Shown here one piece after another: positions 1-10,900 of a DNA stretch of 64,000 bases. Both the position numbers and the translations under genes were made by a program. Position 1 is the stretch's first letter. Each line of letters begins with the position of its first letter. The notes under the pieces were generated by a model. That model ran no database searches, had not been told where the DNA came from, and saw only the letters and a program-made list of their open reading frames with translations. This stretch comes from Linnemannia hyalina (lineage: Eukaryota > Mortierellomycota > Mortierellomycetes > Mortierellales > Mortierellaceae): contig JAHRHY010000002.1 in assembly GCA_019671135.1 (NCBI GenBank), forward strand, positions 3,487,501 to 3,551,500, written 5' to 3'.

Positions 1-1588
1 TAAGGGTAAGAATGAGAGGTAAAATGAACATGTTCGTGAAGGGGAAGAAAGGAAAGGAGTTTGGTGGAGTTAATGAGTTAATGAGAGTTTTGCTAGGGCG
101 CGTCAATTCAAGGGGGGGAAAGGGGGGACGGATAAAGATAACTTCTGGGGCGACGACAAAGTAATAATGACAGAGTTTACAGCCAACAAAAAGAAGGACA
201 CAAAGAACATAAAGAGGGGTTAATTTTTTTATTTTTTTTTGGCCTAGTCTTCACATTCCTTGATCCCCCCTCCCCTTCCTTCCTTGGGATGGTAATACAT
301 ACAAAGGGGGGTTTTCTACGAGGAAACCCAAAATGCCTTTTTGTAACCCCACATACATTCCCAAGAATAGATTTCTTTTTTGTGTAATGATCAAGGGCAA
401 GGAAGTGAGGGAGAGAGAGCCCTGTGTGTTTATACACCGGATCATAGACTAGCATGATCAATAGTGGCATTTCGGCAACTAAGAGTGAACATAGAAAAAG
501 GAATGAAAGCAAAGGGGAGAAAACATATCGGCAGCTAGATCAGGTGTTGGAGAGGTAGAAGTGAAATAAGGAAGGAGCGAACGTATGTAAGAAGAAAAAG
601 ATTGATGATCAGAGAAAAAAAAATCGAAACCAATATCGCTCTCAATCGTGCTGCACATACTTAATTGTTTTTGTTTAGTGAAGGAAAGTTAAAAGAAACA
701 AAAAATCACGTTGCACGGATGAATTTGCGCGTGGTTTGGCGAAGAAGAGGTGGTGGTAGGGGAAAGATGCGAACGTGAAAGCCGAGGGGGGACGATTTGT
801 GAGTCCAACTTTGTTGCCGAACCAAGATGAATGGAGTGTGGGCGAAGTATTCGAACGAGAAAGGGCGAGGCGAGGCTTGGTGACAGAGATAGCCCTCGGC
901 GGCCCTGAGTGAGATGATCAGACGTGTTTGTTATTAGCCAAGACGCGGAGAGGCGGGGGGGGGGGCGCATTCAAACGCGAGTGGCTGGTAAAACAGATTG
1001 ACCGAAACGAGCGGCAAGCACGCTTGCTTTCTGACTGGCTGGCCGATAGAATGGTATCCACGGGGTCAGTCAAGAAGGGCTATTCCATATCCAGGCTCTA
1101 ACATGCCAAGAGCTGATTACACCCCCACCCTCCATCCCTGGCTGAGACCAGGACCAAAAAAACCATCTTGTTTATTTCCTTTGCTGGTATTCAACCAGGG
1201 GCTGGCGCGGGTTCTCTTTGCAGGCATTCACTTCCCCAAGGCTACACAAGTCGTGGGGAAAAAAAAGTGTAAAAGGAAAATAATAGAGGAATGGGATGTG
1301 AGAGCCAGCTTGTGGGAAAGGAGGGAGGGTTGTTGTGGTTTGTTGACATCTCTGCTTGCCGATTTTCGATCATCGTCCTCTCGTTTCTATTCTCTCTCCT
1401 CTATGCTTTTCTATTACCCTTGTGGAATATATTATTTTGGTTAGATATGAATGGGAGGAAGAGAGGGAGAGAGGGAGATAGTAGCGACTACACCATTTTT
1501 GGTGTCCATTGAAGAGAAGGGTATGAGGAATAGGAGAAGTGAGGAAGAGCTGATAAGGAAAAGGGAAATGAAGCATGAAGTGAAAGAC

Positions 1589-1589
<1 letters not shown>

Positions 1590-1621
<32 letters not shown>
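1590..1621. repeat. GA dinucleotide microsatellite
   Basis: About 15 uninterrupted GA units. No coding role; read on either strand it yields only Arg-Glu or Ser-Leu type low-complexity frames. Confidence 0.95.
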
Positions 1622-1625
<4 letters not shown>

Positions 1626-1860
1626 GTAATAACCATGCGCCCATTGTCTTCTCTCAACGCCGCCTTTTTCTTTCTCTCTCGCCCCAAGGGCAAAATACAT
1701 TCTTTTTCGGCAAGCGAGAGGGGCTGACAGAGAAAGCAGGAAAAGAAGAATTGAACAAAGGATATCATAGCAAATGATATCAAAGCAAAGGAAAACAGTA
1801 AGAATGTGGCCATTTCAGCTCCAGAACTGAACAAAAGAAGGGTAACGAACGGGCACTTGA

Positions 1861-1862
<2 letters not shown>

Positions 1863-1891
<29 letters not shown>
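1863..1891. repeat. Poly(T) run of 29
   Basis: A 29-nt T homopolymer. No target-site duplication or neighbouring reverse-transcriptase sequence marks it as a retroposon tail. Confidence 0.9.
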
Positions 1892-2547
1892 GGGTCGGTG
1901 ATCTGGTGGATGCGGTTGTTTTTGTTGTTTGTTTGTTGATTGTTGATTGCCTTTTGTCTTTGTTTGACCACGCGTTCCTCTTTTTTTTTTTTCGCTTTCG
2001 CCTTCATCAAGCAACAACACCGTTGGGCTGCAGATTGAGACAACAGAGATGGACAACCCCCCAAGGGAGCGTGGATAGACTGCACCACCCATACCATACC
2101 ATACCATAGATGGAAAAACCGTGGGTGCACCAAACCACAGATGAGATGATCCTCCTCTTTCACTTTCCCTCCTCCCCCGCACCCCATGGTTTTCTGTGAT
2201 TTCCTTTAATAAATGAACTGGTATCTTTCCCACTTTGCCACGAGCAATTGAACGGATCAATGTGCGTTGGGCTGGGCGGAGTTGTTGTGTGCCCAAATAT
2301 AAGAGTGTGAAGGCGGTCTGATGATGATGAGCTATGCCTCGATTTTTTTTTTAATATCGTTGCACCACAGAGAGAGGTACACAAAATCAGGAGAATATGA
2401 AAGTGTTAGAAGACGTTTATTTCTGAAGAAATGAAATGAGCAAGAGCGAAATGATTTTCGGCAGAGGAAAAAAAAAGACATAGAAAAAGAAGGGCGGAGA
2501 GAGAAGGGGAAAGGAGAGTGAGAAGGGGGAAACATGTTCGGCAAGCG

Positions 2548-2571
2548 AAAAAAAAAAAAAAAAAAAAAAAA
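2548..2571. repeat. Poly(A) run of 24
   Basis: A 24-nt A homopolymer directly following one TTCGGCAAGCG copy in the 14-3-3 upstream region. Confidence 0.9.
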
Positions 2572-3072
2572 CCAAAGTGGATAGAGTAGTAGAGCGAATC
2601 AATTGAATGGCAACAGAAGGAGTGAGATTAGCGTGTGTTGTTGTTGTTGTCGCTGTCGCTGTTGCTGTTCAGCCAGGGAGTGTTCTTGAGCGTGTGTGTA
2701 TATGCGTGCGGCACAGGTGTTCATTCATGCTCTCACCTTGATATGACGATTCAAAACGAAGAAAAGGCCAGCCATCCCATCACAGAACATAAAACTCCGC
2801 TTGCCGAACAAACAGTCACTTCCTTTACCTGAACATCGCACTTGCTTCATCCTACTTGTTCTGGAGGCATTCATTCACCCTCAGCCAGACATCACACGCA
2901 CACCCACATACCCATACCCCTCGGACAGTTTTTTTTTTTCTTCTTTTGAGTTCTTTTTTATTTCTCGTCTCTCTCCCCTTCTTCTTTTCTTTCTTTCTCT
3001 CTTCATATCCTCAACTCTCTCTCTTCCTCCTCTTTCTCACTTCACACCCACCACACAACACATATTCATATA

Positions 3073-5216
3073 ATGGCTGATACCCCCACCCGCGAAGACC
3101 ACGTCTACCTCGCCAAGCTCGCTGAGCAGGCCGAGCGTTACGAAGGTAATAATAACACACCTCTTCTTCATACTCGTCTGTCTATCTCTCACTTCGCACT
3201 CGCATCACCATCGTCATCGTCGACAGCATATCTTGCACCATTCTCTCTCACGCGAGCACAAGCGAACACAAGGAATTCACGCGCGCGCCTCTATTTTTTC
3301 AGTATGCCATGCTTGTGTGTGTGTATACGTGTGTGTACCTTTTTTTCTCTATTATCTGTGTCACGAAAAAAAGGAACAACACACGCTACTTTATTCTTCT
3401 CTTCTCTTATTCTTCATCAGACAACGGTCTCGATCAGGACCAGCAGAGGAAAACAAGTCTTTTTGTTCTCATCTCAGCATCATCTCCGTTGCTTGGGTCA
3501 TCTGGACACGGCGACTTTGGACTTTTCAACAGAGGGAGAGACGTACAATACCCGTTATCGCCACCACCACTACCACCACCGCCACTACAATGCGCGTCAT
3601 TTTATAAACCAACCACAACCTGACCAGCAGCGAAAAGGCGACACATTTCTTTCTTAATGTTCTGGGTCCCCGAGTCAAAATATGAATAAGGAAAAACATG
3701 TGCTCTGGGATCCCAAGTCCGTCGCTATCCCCGCACCTTCACTGCACCACCATCATTCCCTCCCACGTTCTATTCTCTCTTTTCCATTGTTTTGTTTTTC
3801 TACTTCCGTTCTTTGTTCATAAGAATGCGCTTTCGGCAACGGAGAGAGAAGGTGGTCCAAAAATGGAGGGAGGATTGTTCCTTGCGTGGTCTTTTTTTTT
3901 CCAGGGGGAGAGGTGGAAATTGATTCTTATCTTTTTTTTTTTTTTTTTTTTTTGGGTGCAAGGCAATCATATATCCTCAGGCGACTGAGCAACACGCTCT
4001 TTACACAGACACGCTTTCAAACACCACACACACACACACACATGCACATACACAGACACACACTCCAACTCGGCTGAGGTCACGCGGTTGCACAAAAAAT
4101 AACAGAAAAAAAAACTCTGACGACCGCTTGCTACTACTTCGGCAACAACGACAGCGAGTAATAACAACGACAACAACACCAACACCACCAACAACAACCA
4201 ACCAGCAACGAATTGGCAACGACAACGAAGAGCAACAAGAGCAACAACGTTTAAAGAAATATCCCAACAAAAACACTAATGATATGTCCTTAACTCTTTG
4301 AACGCTTAATAGAGATGGTCAAGAACATGAAGGATGTCGCCTCCGTTGGCAAGGAGTTGTCGGTCGAGGAGCGCAACCTCTTGTCCGTCGCCTACAAGAA
4401 CGTCATCGGTGCCCGCCGTGCCTCGTGGCGCATTGTCTCCTCGATCGAGCAGAAGGAGGAGTCCAAGGGATCTGAGGCCCACGTCGCCATGATCAAGACC
4501 TACCGCACCAAGATCGAGGAGGAGCTCGAAGGCATCTGCAATGATATCCTCAAGGTCCTCGCTGATCACTTGATCCCCAACGCCCAGTTGGGAGAGTCCA
4601 AGGTCTTCTACCACAAGATGAAGGGTGACTACTACCGCTACTTGGCCGAGTTCGCCACCGGCGACAAGCGCAAGGAGGCCTCCGACAAGTCCCTCGAGGC
4701 CTACAAGAACGCCTCGGATGTTGCCATCACCGAGTTGCCCCCTACCCACCCCATTCGCCTCGGATTGGCCCTCAACTTCTCCGTCTTCTACTACGAGATC
4801 TTGAACTCGCCCGACCGTGCTTGCCATTTGGCCAAGCAGGCCTTCGACGATGCCATCGCTGAGTTGGATACTCTCAGCGAGGAGAGCTACAAGGACTCCA
4901 CATTGATCATGCAGCTCCTCAGAGACAACTTGACCCTCTGGACCTCCGACATGCAGGATGGTAATGCCTTGCTTCTTTTTATTCCTGATCCTTCTTGAGT
5001 CGTTTTGTTATCTCGATCTGAGCCACTTGCTAACCATGCCCCATCTCTCTTCTCTTCTCCCTCTTCTCTCTTTTATGGTACATTTGACAACCGATTCTCC
5101 CCTGGACAACTGGACACGATTTGCCATTTACATCACTCGCATTCGACAATAATCTCCAATTGACGATAGCAGGCCCCAGAGGCGAGGCCGAGGCTGAGGC
5201 CCCCGCTGACGAATAA
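3073..5216 (+). CDS. 14-3-3 protein
   Basis: A 14-3-3 family phosphoserine/phosphothreonine-binding dimer (yeast Bmh1/2, animal 14-3-3) that docks on phosphorylated clients in cytosol and nucleus. Three exons, 3073-3145, 4313-4960 and 5173-5216, give 254 residues, the family's normal length. All nine helices are recognisable: the N-terminal [13 protein letters not shown] helix, [11 protein letters not shown] carrying basic phosphate-binding residues, the [11 protein letters not shown] segment with the Arg-Tyr pair, the [14 protein letters not shown] signature and [13 protein letters not shown]. The acidic tail ([10 protein letters not shown]) comes from the last exon. Start chosen because exon 1 encodes the canonical N-terminus behind a pyrimidine-rich leader. 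Oddity: intron 1 is 1,167 nt, ten times the usual intron here, and contains TTCGGCAA copies and a CA microsatellite, so it may hold regulatory sequence. Confidence 0.97.
4022..4065. repeat. CA-rich microsatellite in 14-3-3 intron 1
   Basis: Interrupted CACACA units within the long first intron. Confidence 0.8.
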
Positions 5217-6146
5217 ACAAAGAAAATAGCGTCCTTGCAGTTTTTTTTTTCTCTTGTTTTCTCTCAACCAACCAAACCAACATATCCCAAACAAAATCTC
5301 CCCTTTGTGAAATAAAAAAAAAGTAAATAATACTAGCTGATTGTGTAAGCATGTCAATTGATCGTTTGGCGCCTTTACGGGTTTGATGGAGCTGGGAACC
5401 AAGAGGTACGTGATAGGACGGTGGGGTTGCCGAAGATCGAGGGATGCGTGAACAAGAATCGGTCACATGATTTGTACATGACGTAGGTTTAAAGTGCGAA
5501 AAAGCAGCGCTTCCTTCCTTTCTTTACAAACTCACCACTCTAACTCTCTCGAGGTAAATCCCAGTAGCCGCTTTTCCGGAATCAGACAACATGGGAGGAC
5601 AAGCCTTCAGGCACGAATGGAGGGCGAACGGCAGATTGAGTTCGTTGGGTTTGAGTTCATGGACGGGAGACTAATGGAATGAAGAATACGTGACAACGAG
5701 TTTTGCTCCCATTCAACTACTGAGAAGGGCGGACAATCGCTCATATGTACCATTGCCAACAATACAACACTACAACCAGTCCTTGTAGCAATGATTGACA
5801 GGATAATAAGGAGAGCACGCGTTTGTTTGCAGTATCGGGAGATGACGCCAATTGACGCGACTGAACGTGAGGCCTAGTTGCGGCAGCCTTCTTCCAGCAA
5901 ATGCTTCATGGTAGTAACAGCAACAAACACGAGGGTTTGGAGGTAGAAGAGGGGGGGGGGGGGTCTCTCTTTATTGTATGTACACATGGACAACCAATGC
6001 TCCATAAACAAGCTGAGGATACCACGGACCACGCAGGGGTTTTTTTACTACAGTGCTGCCCATTTATCAGCGTTGTTTCTTATGCCTACCTTTTCTTGAT
6101 ATACTGAACTCGTAGTAGTCGGATTAAAGAACAAAGAAGCATTATC
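5217..6146. other. Intergenic: 14-3-3 3' end to GIS2-like promoter
   Basis: An AATAAA signal for 14-3-3 lies at 5311-5316. The rest contains a 12-nt G run near 5951 and no supported gene or RNA. The approach to 6147 is the presumed promoter and leader of the zinc-knuckle gene. Confidence 0.6.
5311..5316 (+). terminator. AATAAA polyadenylation signal of 14-3-3
   Basis: Canonical hexamer about 95 nt after the 14-3-3 stop, followed by an A-rich stretch. Confidence 0.6.
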
Positions 6147-7458
6147 ATGTCGTATCCTAGGAAGGGCTGCTTCAAGTGTGGCAATGGTAAGCTTGCGACT
6201 TCATACTTCCAACTTCCTACGAAACCTATGACTCTTTCGACAACCACAACCAAGAACAAGCACGCGCGTGTTTTTTTTTGGTGATTGTATCCTCTTAACA
6301 CTACTTCCTACCTTTGATTTGCTCACTCATACCAATAATGATGTTCTTGTTCCTTTCTCACTATTTTGTAGTGGGCCACTACGCAAGTGTGTGCACGGAA
6401 CCCGAGAGACTGTGCTACAACTGCAAGCAGACTGGCCACGAATCGAACCTCTGTCCCATGCCCCGTACCACTGACTCTAAGCAGTGCTACTCTTGCGGAG
6501 GAGGTAGCATATGATGCCTCATGGCAATATGACATTTTCGCAAATGATAAATTGAAGATGAAATTAATGCTGGAATCTTTTGAAGACACGAGATGAGAGT
6601 GTTTCTGAGCTAACCTGTTTTGTGTGTTTGTTTCATGTTGACGTAGTGGGACATATTCAAGCGGATTGCCCTTCGATCCGGGTGGCACGGAACGCTGGAG
6701 GCGCTGGAGGACGCTGTTACAACTGTGGCATGTTTGTAAGTCACCGTCATCCCTGTTGACGGTTGTCCCTTGTCATCTATGTGGCTTATGTTCATAAATA
6801 CTCACCTTGTACTTGCGTTTCATCATGTTGTACATAGGGACATATGGCGAGGAACTGCAGGAACGCACCTCGATTCAACGGCCCACCCATGCCTCGTAAC
6901 CATTTCGGTGGCCCCCCACCACCACTCGGCGGACGCAACAACTTTGTCAGAAACAACAACAACGACACCTTCAACAACAACAACAACAATGACACTTTCA
7001 ACGACACCTTCAACAACAACAACGGAGACTTTGGCGGTAACAACAACATTAGCGACGGCGGCGGCAACACGGGAGGCTTTGCGGGCGGGAACCAAAGAGG
7101 AAGAGTGATTTGCTACAAGTGCGGAGGATTGAACCATTTCTCGCGCGACTGCAAGGCCAGTGGGGTCAAGTGCTATAACTGTAACCTGTTTGGTCACCTA
7201 TCGAGGGAGTGTCCTGATGGGCCCCGCGCCCAGGTTTGTTTCAAGTGCCAGCAGGAGGGTCATATCGTAAGTTTTATCTTTGCGTCTTGGTTTTTCATTT
7301 TGCGTCGTCGGAGTTGTTGGTTTTGAGAGGAAAGGGGGCGGTTTACTTTACTCTTTACGCTTGATGGCCTTTGTTGCTCGGTGACTGACATGCTTTCTAC
7401 TTGGCCTCCCTCATATTTTTTTTTCTAGGCTCGCGATTGCCCTCAAAACCAGGTGTAG
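6147..7458 (+). CDS. GIS2: CCHC zinc-knuckle RNA/ssDNA-binding protein (GIS2/CNBP type)
   Basis: Cytoplasmic nucleic-acid-binding protein of the CNBP/Gis2/Byr3 family, linked to translation control and RNP granules. Five exons, 6147-6186, 6372-6503, 6647-6735, 6838-7266 and 7429-7458, give 239 residues. Seven CX2CX4HX4C knuckles are present; three introns fall inside knuckles (1, 3 and 7), at or just before the G-H step, and the seventh knuckle is completed only by the last nine-codon exon. Seven knuckles match the Gis2/CNBP count. Oddity: a long Asn-rich spacer (roughly residues 105-165), with Asn-Asn-Asn runs and RGG-like GNQRGR, separates knuckles 4 and 5; family members usually have an RGG box between knuckles 1 and 2 instead. 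Convergent with the next gene, 364 nt apart. A multi-knuckle splicing or retroelement protein is less likely because nothing else is in the chain. Confidence 0.93.
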
Positions 7459-7822
7459 ATATGAAGAAACCCAGTCTGGTGGAGAATTTTGAGTTACGTT
7501 TACGTCGAGATGAGCCAAAGAGCGTGGCGGATCTATACTTAATATTTTTTTTTCAAGGCTATTCTCAAGGACTCACGAAATTGTGCTAGAAAACAAGGCG
7601 ATAAAACAGATCGAATGAATAAAAACACAGGCAGACTGCGACGTGCAAACATAAAGTAGGCAGAGAGGAACATAACGCAACAAAAAAAGATTGGATACAT
7701 TCACCGCGATACGAGGCGTGAATGAGTGGGATATGGAATACTATGTACAAGGACGCGTAGCGCGTCTATCTTTTTTTTATTCTCTGCAAAGCCTACTTAT
7801 CGTTAAACGGTGTTGACGGTTA
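7459..7822. other. Convergent 3' intergenic region
   Basis: Separates the 3' ends of the zinc-knuckle gene (+) and the BSD2-like gene (-). An AATAAA is at 7617-7622 on the + strand. No gene seen. Confidence 0.6.
7617..7622 (+). terminator. AATAAA signal of the zinc-knuckle gene
   Basis: Canonical hexamer about 160 nt after the stop. Confidence 0.5.
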
Positions 7823-10405
7823 TCAGATATCATCCTCATTAGAGATATACCCAACAAACCTCCCCCCTCTCACATCCCTGTCGCCACCCCCAAGTCGCTC
7901 AAGAAACTCCTCCATCTCCTCCTCATCCTCCTCCTCATCTTCCATCCCGCCATCCTCCAAATCCTCATTCTCCGGACGAGCCTTAATAATCGACTCCATC
8001 CTCTTCGCAATTGCATACTCCGCCAACGCCTTAACAAGCACCATCCACCCAGCCATTATCAACACCATCGACACCCAATGTGTCTCCAGGTCCATTTGAA
8101 ACCAATTCATCTCCCTCGAATCCGCATTCGCTTCGTACCCGTACCCCAGAGGAGGTGGTGTACCAATGTATCCGGTATCGTCCACGGATGGTAAGGAGGG
8201 ATTGGAGATTTGGGTGACTCCGCCGATGCTTGGGTTATATGCGTAGGTAGAGGGGTTTGGGTTGTTGGTGGAGGTGTCGTTGTTGAAGATTGTACCTAGC
8301 CCGCCACGCATCCGGATCCCGAAATTGAGGAGTGTTATCCCTAATCCTGCCAATGACCCACTCTACATCAGTCAACAGGAAAGTGGAGGGAGAGAAAAAA
8401 AAAAAAAAAAAAAAAAAAAAAGGGTAGAAAACGCACGTTAGGGTAATTGATACAAGGTTTTTTTTTTTTTTTGGTCGTGTGTTTGGTGTTTGGATTTGGA
8501 TGTTGCACCAAGCACGAGTCGAGAATTTCGAAGCAATTCGCTTCTGGACTGAAAGAAATAAGCATATGTTTGTAATGTACCTTGGACGCATGGGAGTTAT
8601 GCAAGAGGTATGTCAACAGAACCCCTAAAAACTGAAAGCTGCCCGCCACTAGAAAAACAAATACAAACATGAGTTATATACAAGGTTAGAAAAGGGGGGG
8701 GAGGGGAGAAAGCTTGGTATGTGGTTATGGGCACACATTTCAATGCATTTTGCTTTTCTCTACTCAGCTTGACAAAATGTCCAGGCACGCAAAACGCATG
8801 CAATTGAGCATAAAAGAAAGAAGGAAGAGGGGTGGATCCAAAAAAAAAAAAAAAAAGATTCCAATATGACCGAAGAAACGAATGTTTTGTTCCTTTCCTC
8901 TCATCCTCTCGCTGCGGGATTTGGTTGGATATGCATGTTTTACCTGCGATATTCCACAAGAACTGAAAGATATTGCCGACAGGTAATCCGCCGACCAGGA
9001 TCTCGTCTTCAAAGACACTGTCCCTTCGTCCTCCGTGCTGCGATGAAGGCGACATGACGGTCATCTCAAAGTATGGGGGCGTCACATCCTGCAACGCTGA
9101 TTCGTATGTCTGTCCAGTGAATTGATATGGATGATGGAGGTGAAAAGAAGAGCGGAACAGAGGAGTAGAGGAAGAGAATTATGTCAGTGGGGGAAGTGTG
9201 GCGAAATGCTCCTTTGGGGCAGGCTTAAGTGCGTAGCCATGCATTGTTTGTCAAACAAAATAGAAAAAAAAATGCTCCGGGAGAACCATTCTTGCATATT
9301 TTTTGTGGTTTGGTTTCCAAACAGGCAAAGACAGTGGACAAAGGATGGACAAAGGGGGGCTGGTGCGCAGAAAAGTGAGAGCAAAAAAGAGGGCACATGT
9401 GTATTTTTATACAAGTCGGGCATGAAACAATACCGGAGGACGACGCTCATCGTCTTTTTGAACTTCGACTTCAGGTTTGGCCGAGATGTTTGAGAAGACA
9501 CCGTCGACAGCTGTTGAGGGTCGAGTCGATGACCTAGTCGGTTGTAACCTTCCAGGTCCAGCGGCACTGCTGCTGCTCCCTTGATGTGTTGTTGCTGAGG
9601 AGGACGATGAGGGATTGGAGGAGGAGGGTGCACCGCCGTCGTGTTCGGTGTCCCTAATCAATGTATACGATCCAGACGTCGATGTTGATGAAGAAGGAGG
9701 CGATGATGATGATGATGTAGAAGGGGAAGGAGGAGAGGAAGAAGGGAGGGAGGAAAGGGAGATGAATGGGTTCAGGATCATGCGTCGCAGGCTTTGTTGT
9801 GTCTCCCTCCACCGTGTATTCACTCCATTTCTCCTATTGTTGCTCGAAGGGGAGGATCGAGGTCGTTGCTGTGAGGGTGATGATCTAAGCTGTCGTCGTG
9901 GAGTAGAAGGCTGAGAGGAGGATTGATGGGTGTAAGGAGACTGTGGTGCGGAGGAGTTGGAGGGAGGAGTCATGGGTACGGTGAACATTTGCTGCTGTTG
10001 TAGTTGGTGAGTGTTATCATCCTCTCGGCCTTGGACTTCTGAGAGCGCATACGTCGTCGCTGTTGTGGTTGTGGTTTGTGGGTATAGATCGATGGGTGAA
10101 ACTGAAGTTGTTGTGGTAGCAATGGTTGTCCAGGCGGGTGGCGGTCCACCGCTGAAGCCAGCAGCAGCACTAGGAAACGATTGATGAGGTTGGCGTTGAC
10201 CGCTGTCGCTGTTATCGTAGTCCTGGTCTTGCTCGTAAGCAGGGGCCTATGATGAGAGGAGAAGTAGGAAGAGGAGGGTGAAGGCGAATGGTTGGTGGTT
10301 GGTCCAGAGTGAATAGGTAGATAGGAAGGCCAACCAGATTTTTGGTGAAAGAAGTGTCCAGCCCTTGGTTGTTGTTTATGTTACCTTTGCGTAGTGGTGC
10401 GACAT
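7823..10405 (-). CDS. BSD2: BSD2/NDFIP-family adaptor of NEDD4-type ubiquitin ligases
   Basis: Golgi/endosomal three-helix membrane adaptor that recruits WW-domain HECT ligases (Rsp5/NEDD4) to membrane cargo. Exons on the minus strand: 10385-10405, 9434-10246, 8944-9109, 8581-8648 and 7823-8362, 535 residues. The family core is clear: DGVFSN motif (about 258), a PPTY motif (277-280) formed exactly across the exon 2/3 junction, LPVGNIF leading into the first membrane helix (about 323-349, ending LLTYLLHNSHA), AGLGITLL second helix (361-375), and a third helix at about 452-475. The N-terminal 250 residues are Ser/Thr/Pro-rich and disordered, longer than in yeast Bsd2; the C-terminus ends in an acidic stretch. 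The first coding exon is only 21 nt; that start was chosen because its seven codons splice in phase to a long open exon. Confidence 0.9.
8395..8421. repeat. Poly(A/T) tract in a BSD2-like intron
   Basis: A run of 27 A on the + strand lies in the last intron; on the coding (-) strand it reads as T and may act as a polypyrimidine tract. It sits some 30 nt upstream of a second T/A run. Confidence 0.85.
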
Positions 10406-10900
10406 GGTGATTGTGAGAGAAGTGAATGGCGGAATGAGAAGAAAGAATTTGAATGGGACGAAGGAGAAGAGGAGAAGGGCAAGAGGAGGAGGAGGAGGAA
10501 GAAGTAAAATATGGCTTGAAAGGAGAGGATGGAGAGAACGAAGCGGAGAGGTTGCAAAGCTGATAAAGGATCACGAATGGGCGTTGAATAGGGTCCGAAT
10601 TAATGTGCGCGTTACGTCAATATAAAAGACCACGGTCGAGGCTCACTCTGGGCAAAGCGGACATACAGTACAAAGTAAACTCGTCTAGCGGATCTTCCTA
10701 GCTTCAGCCTGCAGCCTGGGTGGTGACGATCTTAGAAATGGCGCCTCTGGCCGGTAACTTGCAATAGATTTAGAAAGACAGGTCCAGTTAAGAAGCCAAG
10801 TAGTCATGAAGATCGCGTCAAAAAACGTGATGGTATTATTGTTGTGAAGTATTAAGGGCGTAGAAAAGTAGACTATCATATATGACACGATGAGAAATCT
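10406..10900. other. Intergenic between BSD2-like and RING genes
   Basis: Promoter and leader of the BSD2-like gene next to the 3' end of the upstream RING gene; both are on the minus strand. GGA-rich on the + strand (CT-rich leader on the coding strand). No gene seen. Confidence 0.55.

Larger units (their letters stand above)
1..3072. other. Gene-free upstream region of the 14-3-3 gene
   Basis: No convincing coding exon was found on either strand; the open frames here are low-complexity translations. It holds a GA microsatellite, a 29-nt T run, a 24-nt A run, a 12-nt G run near 955-965 and a pyrimidine-rich stretch of about 130 nt just before the 14-3-3 start codon, as expected of a strongly expressed fungal promoter. 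Copies of TTCGGCAAGCG occur here (see the separate entry). The left edge may belong to a gene outside the window. Confidence 0.6.
1706..4150. promoter_or_regulatory. Recurring TTCGGCAA(GCG) element near 14-3-3
   Basis: TTCGGCAAGCG is at 1706-1716 and 2537-2547, and its reverse complement at 2798-2808. The core TTCGGCAA recurs in the first intron at 3832 and 4138 and further upstream at 471; a weaker TTCGGCAG is at 2457. The clustering around one promoter and its long first intron suggests a transcription-factor site. No factor is known to me for this motif, so function is inference. Confidence 0.4.
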
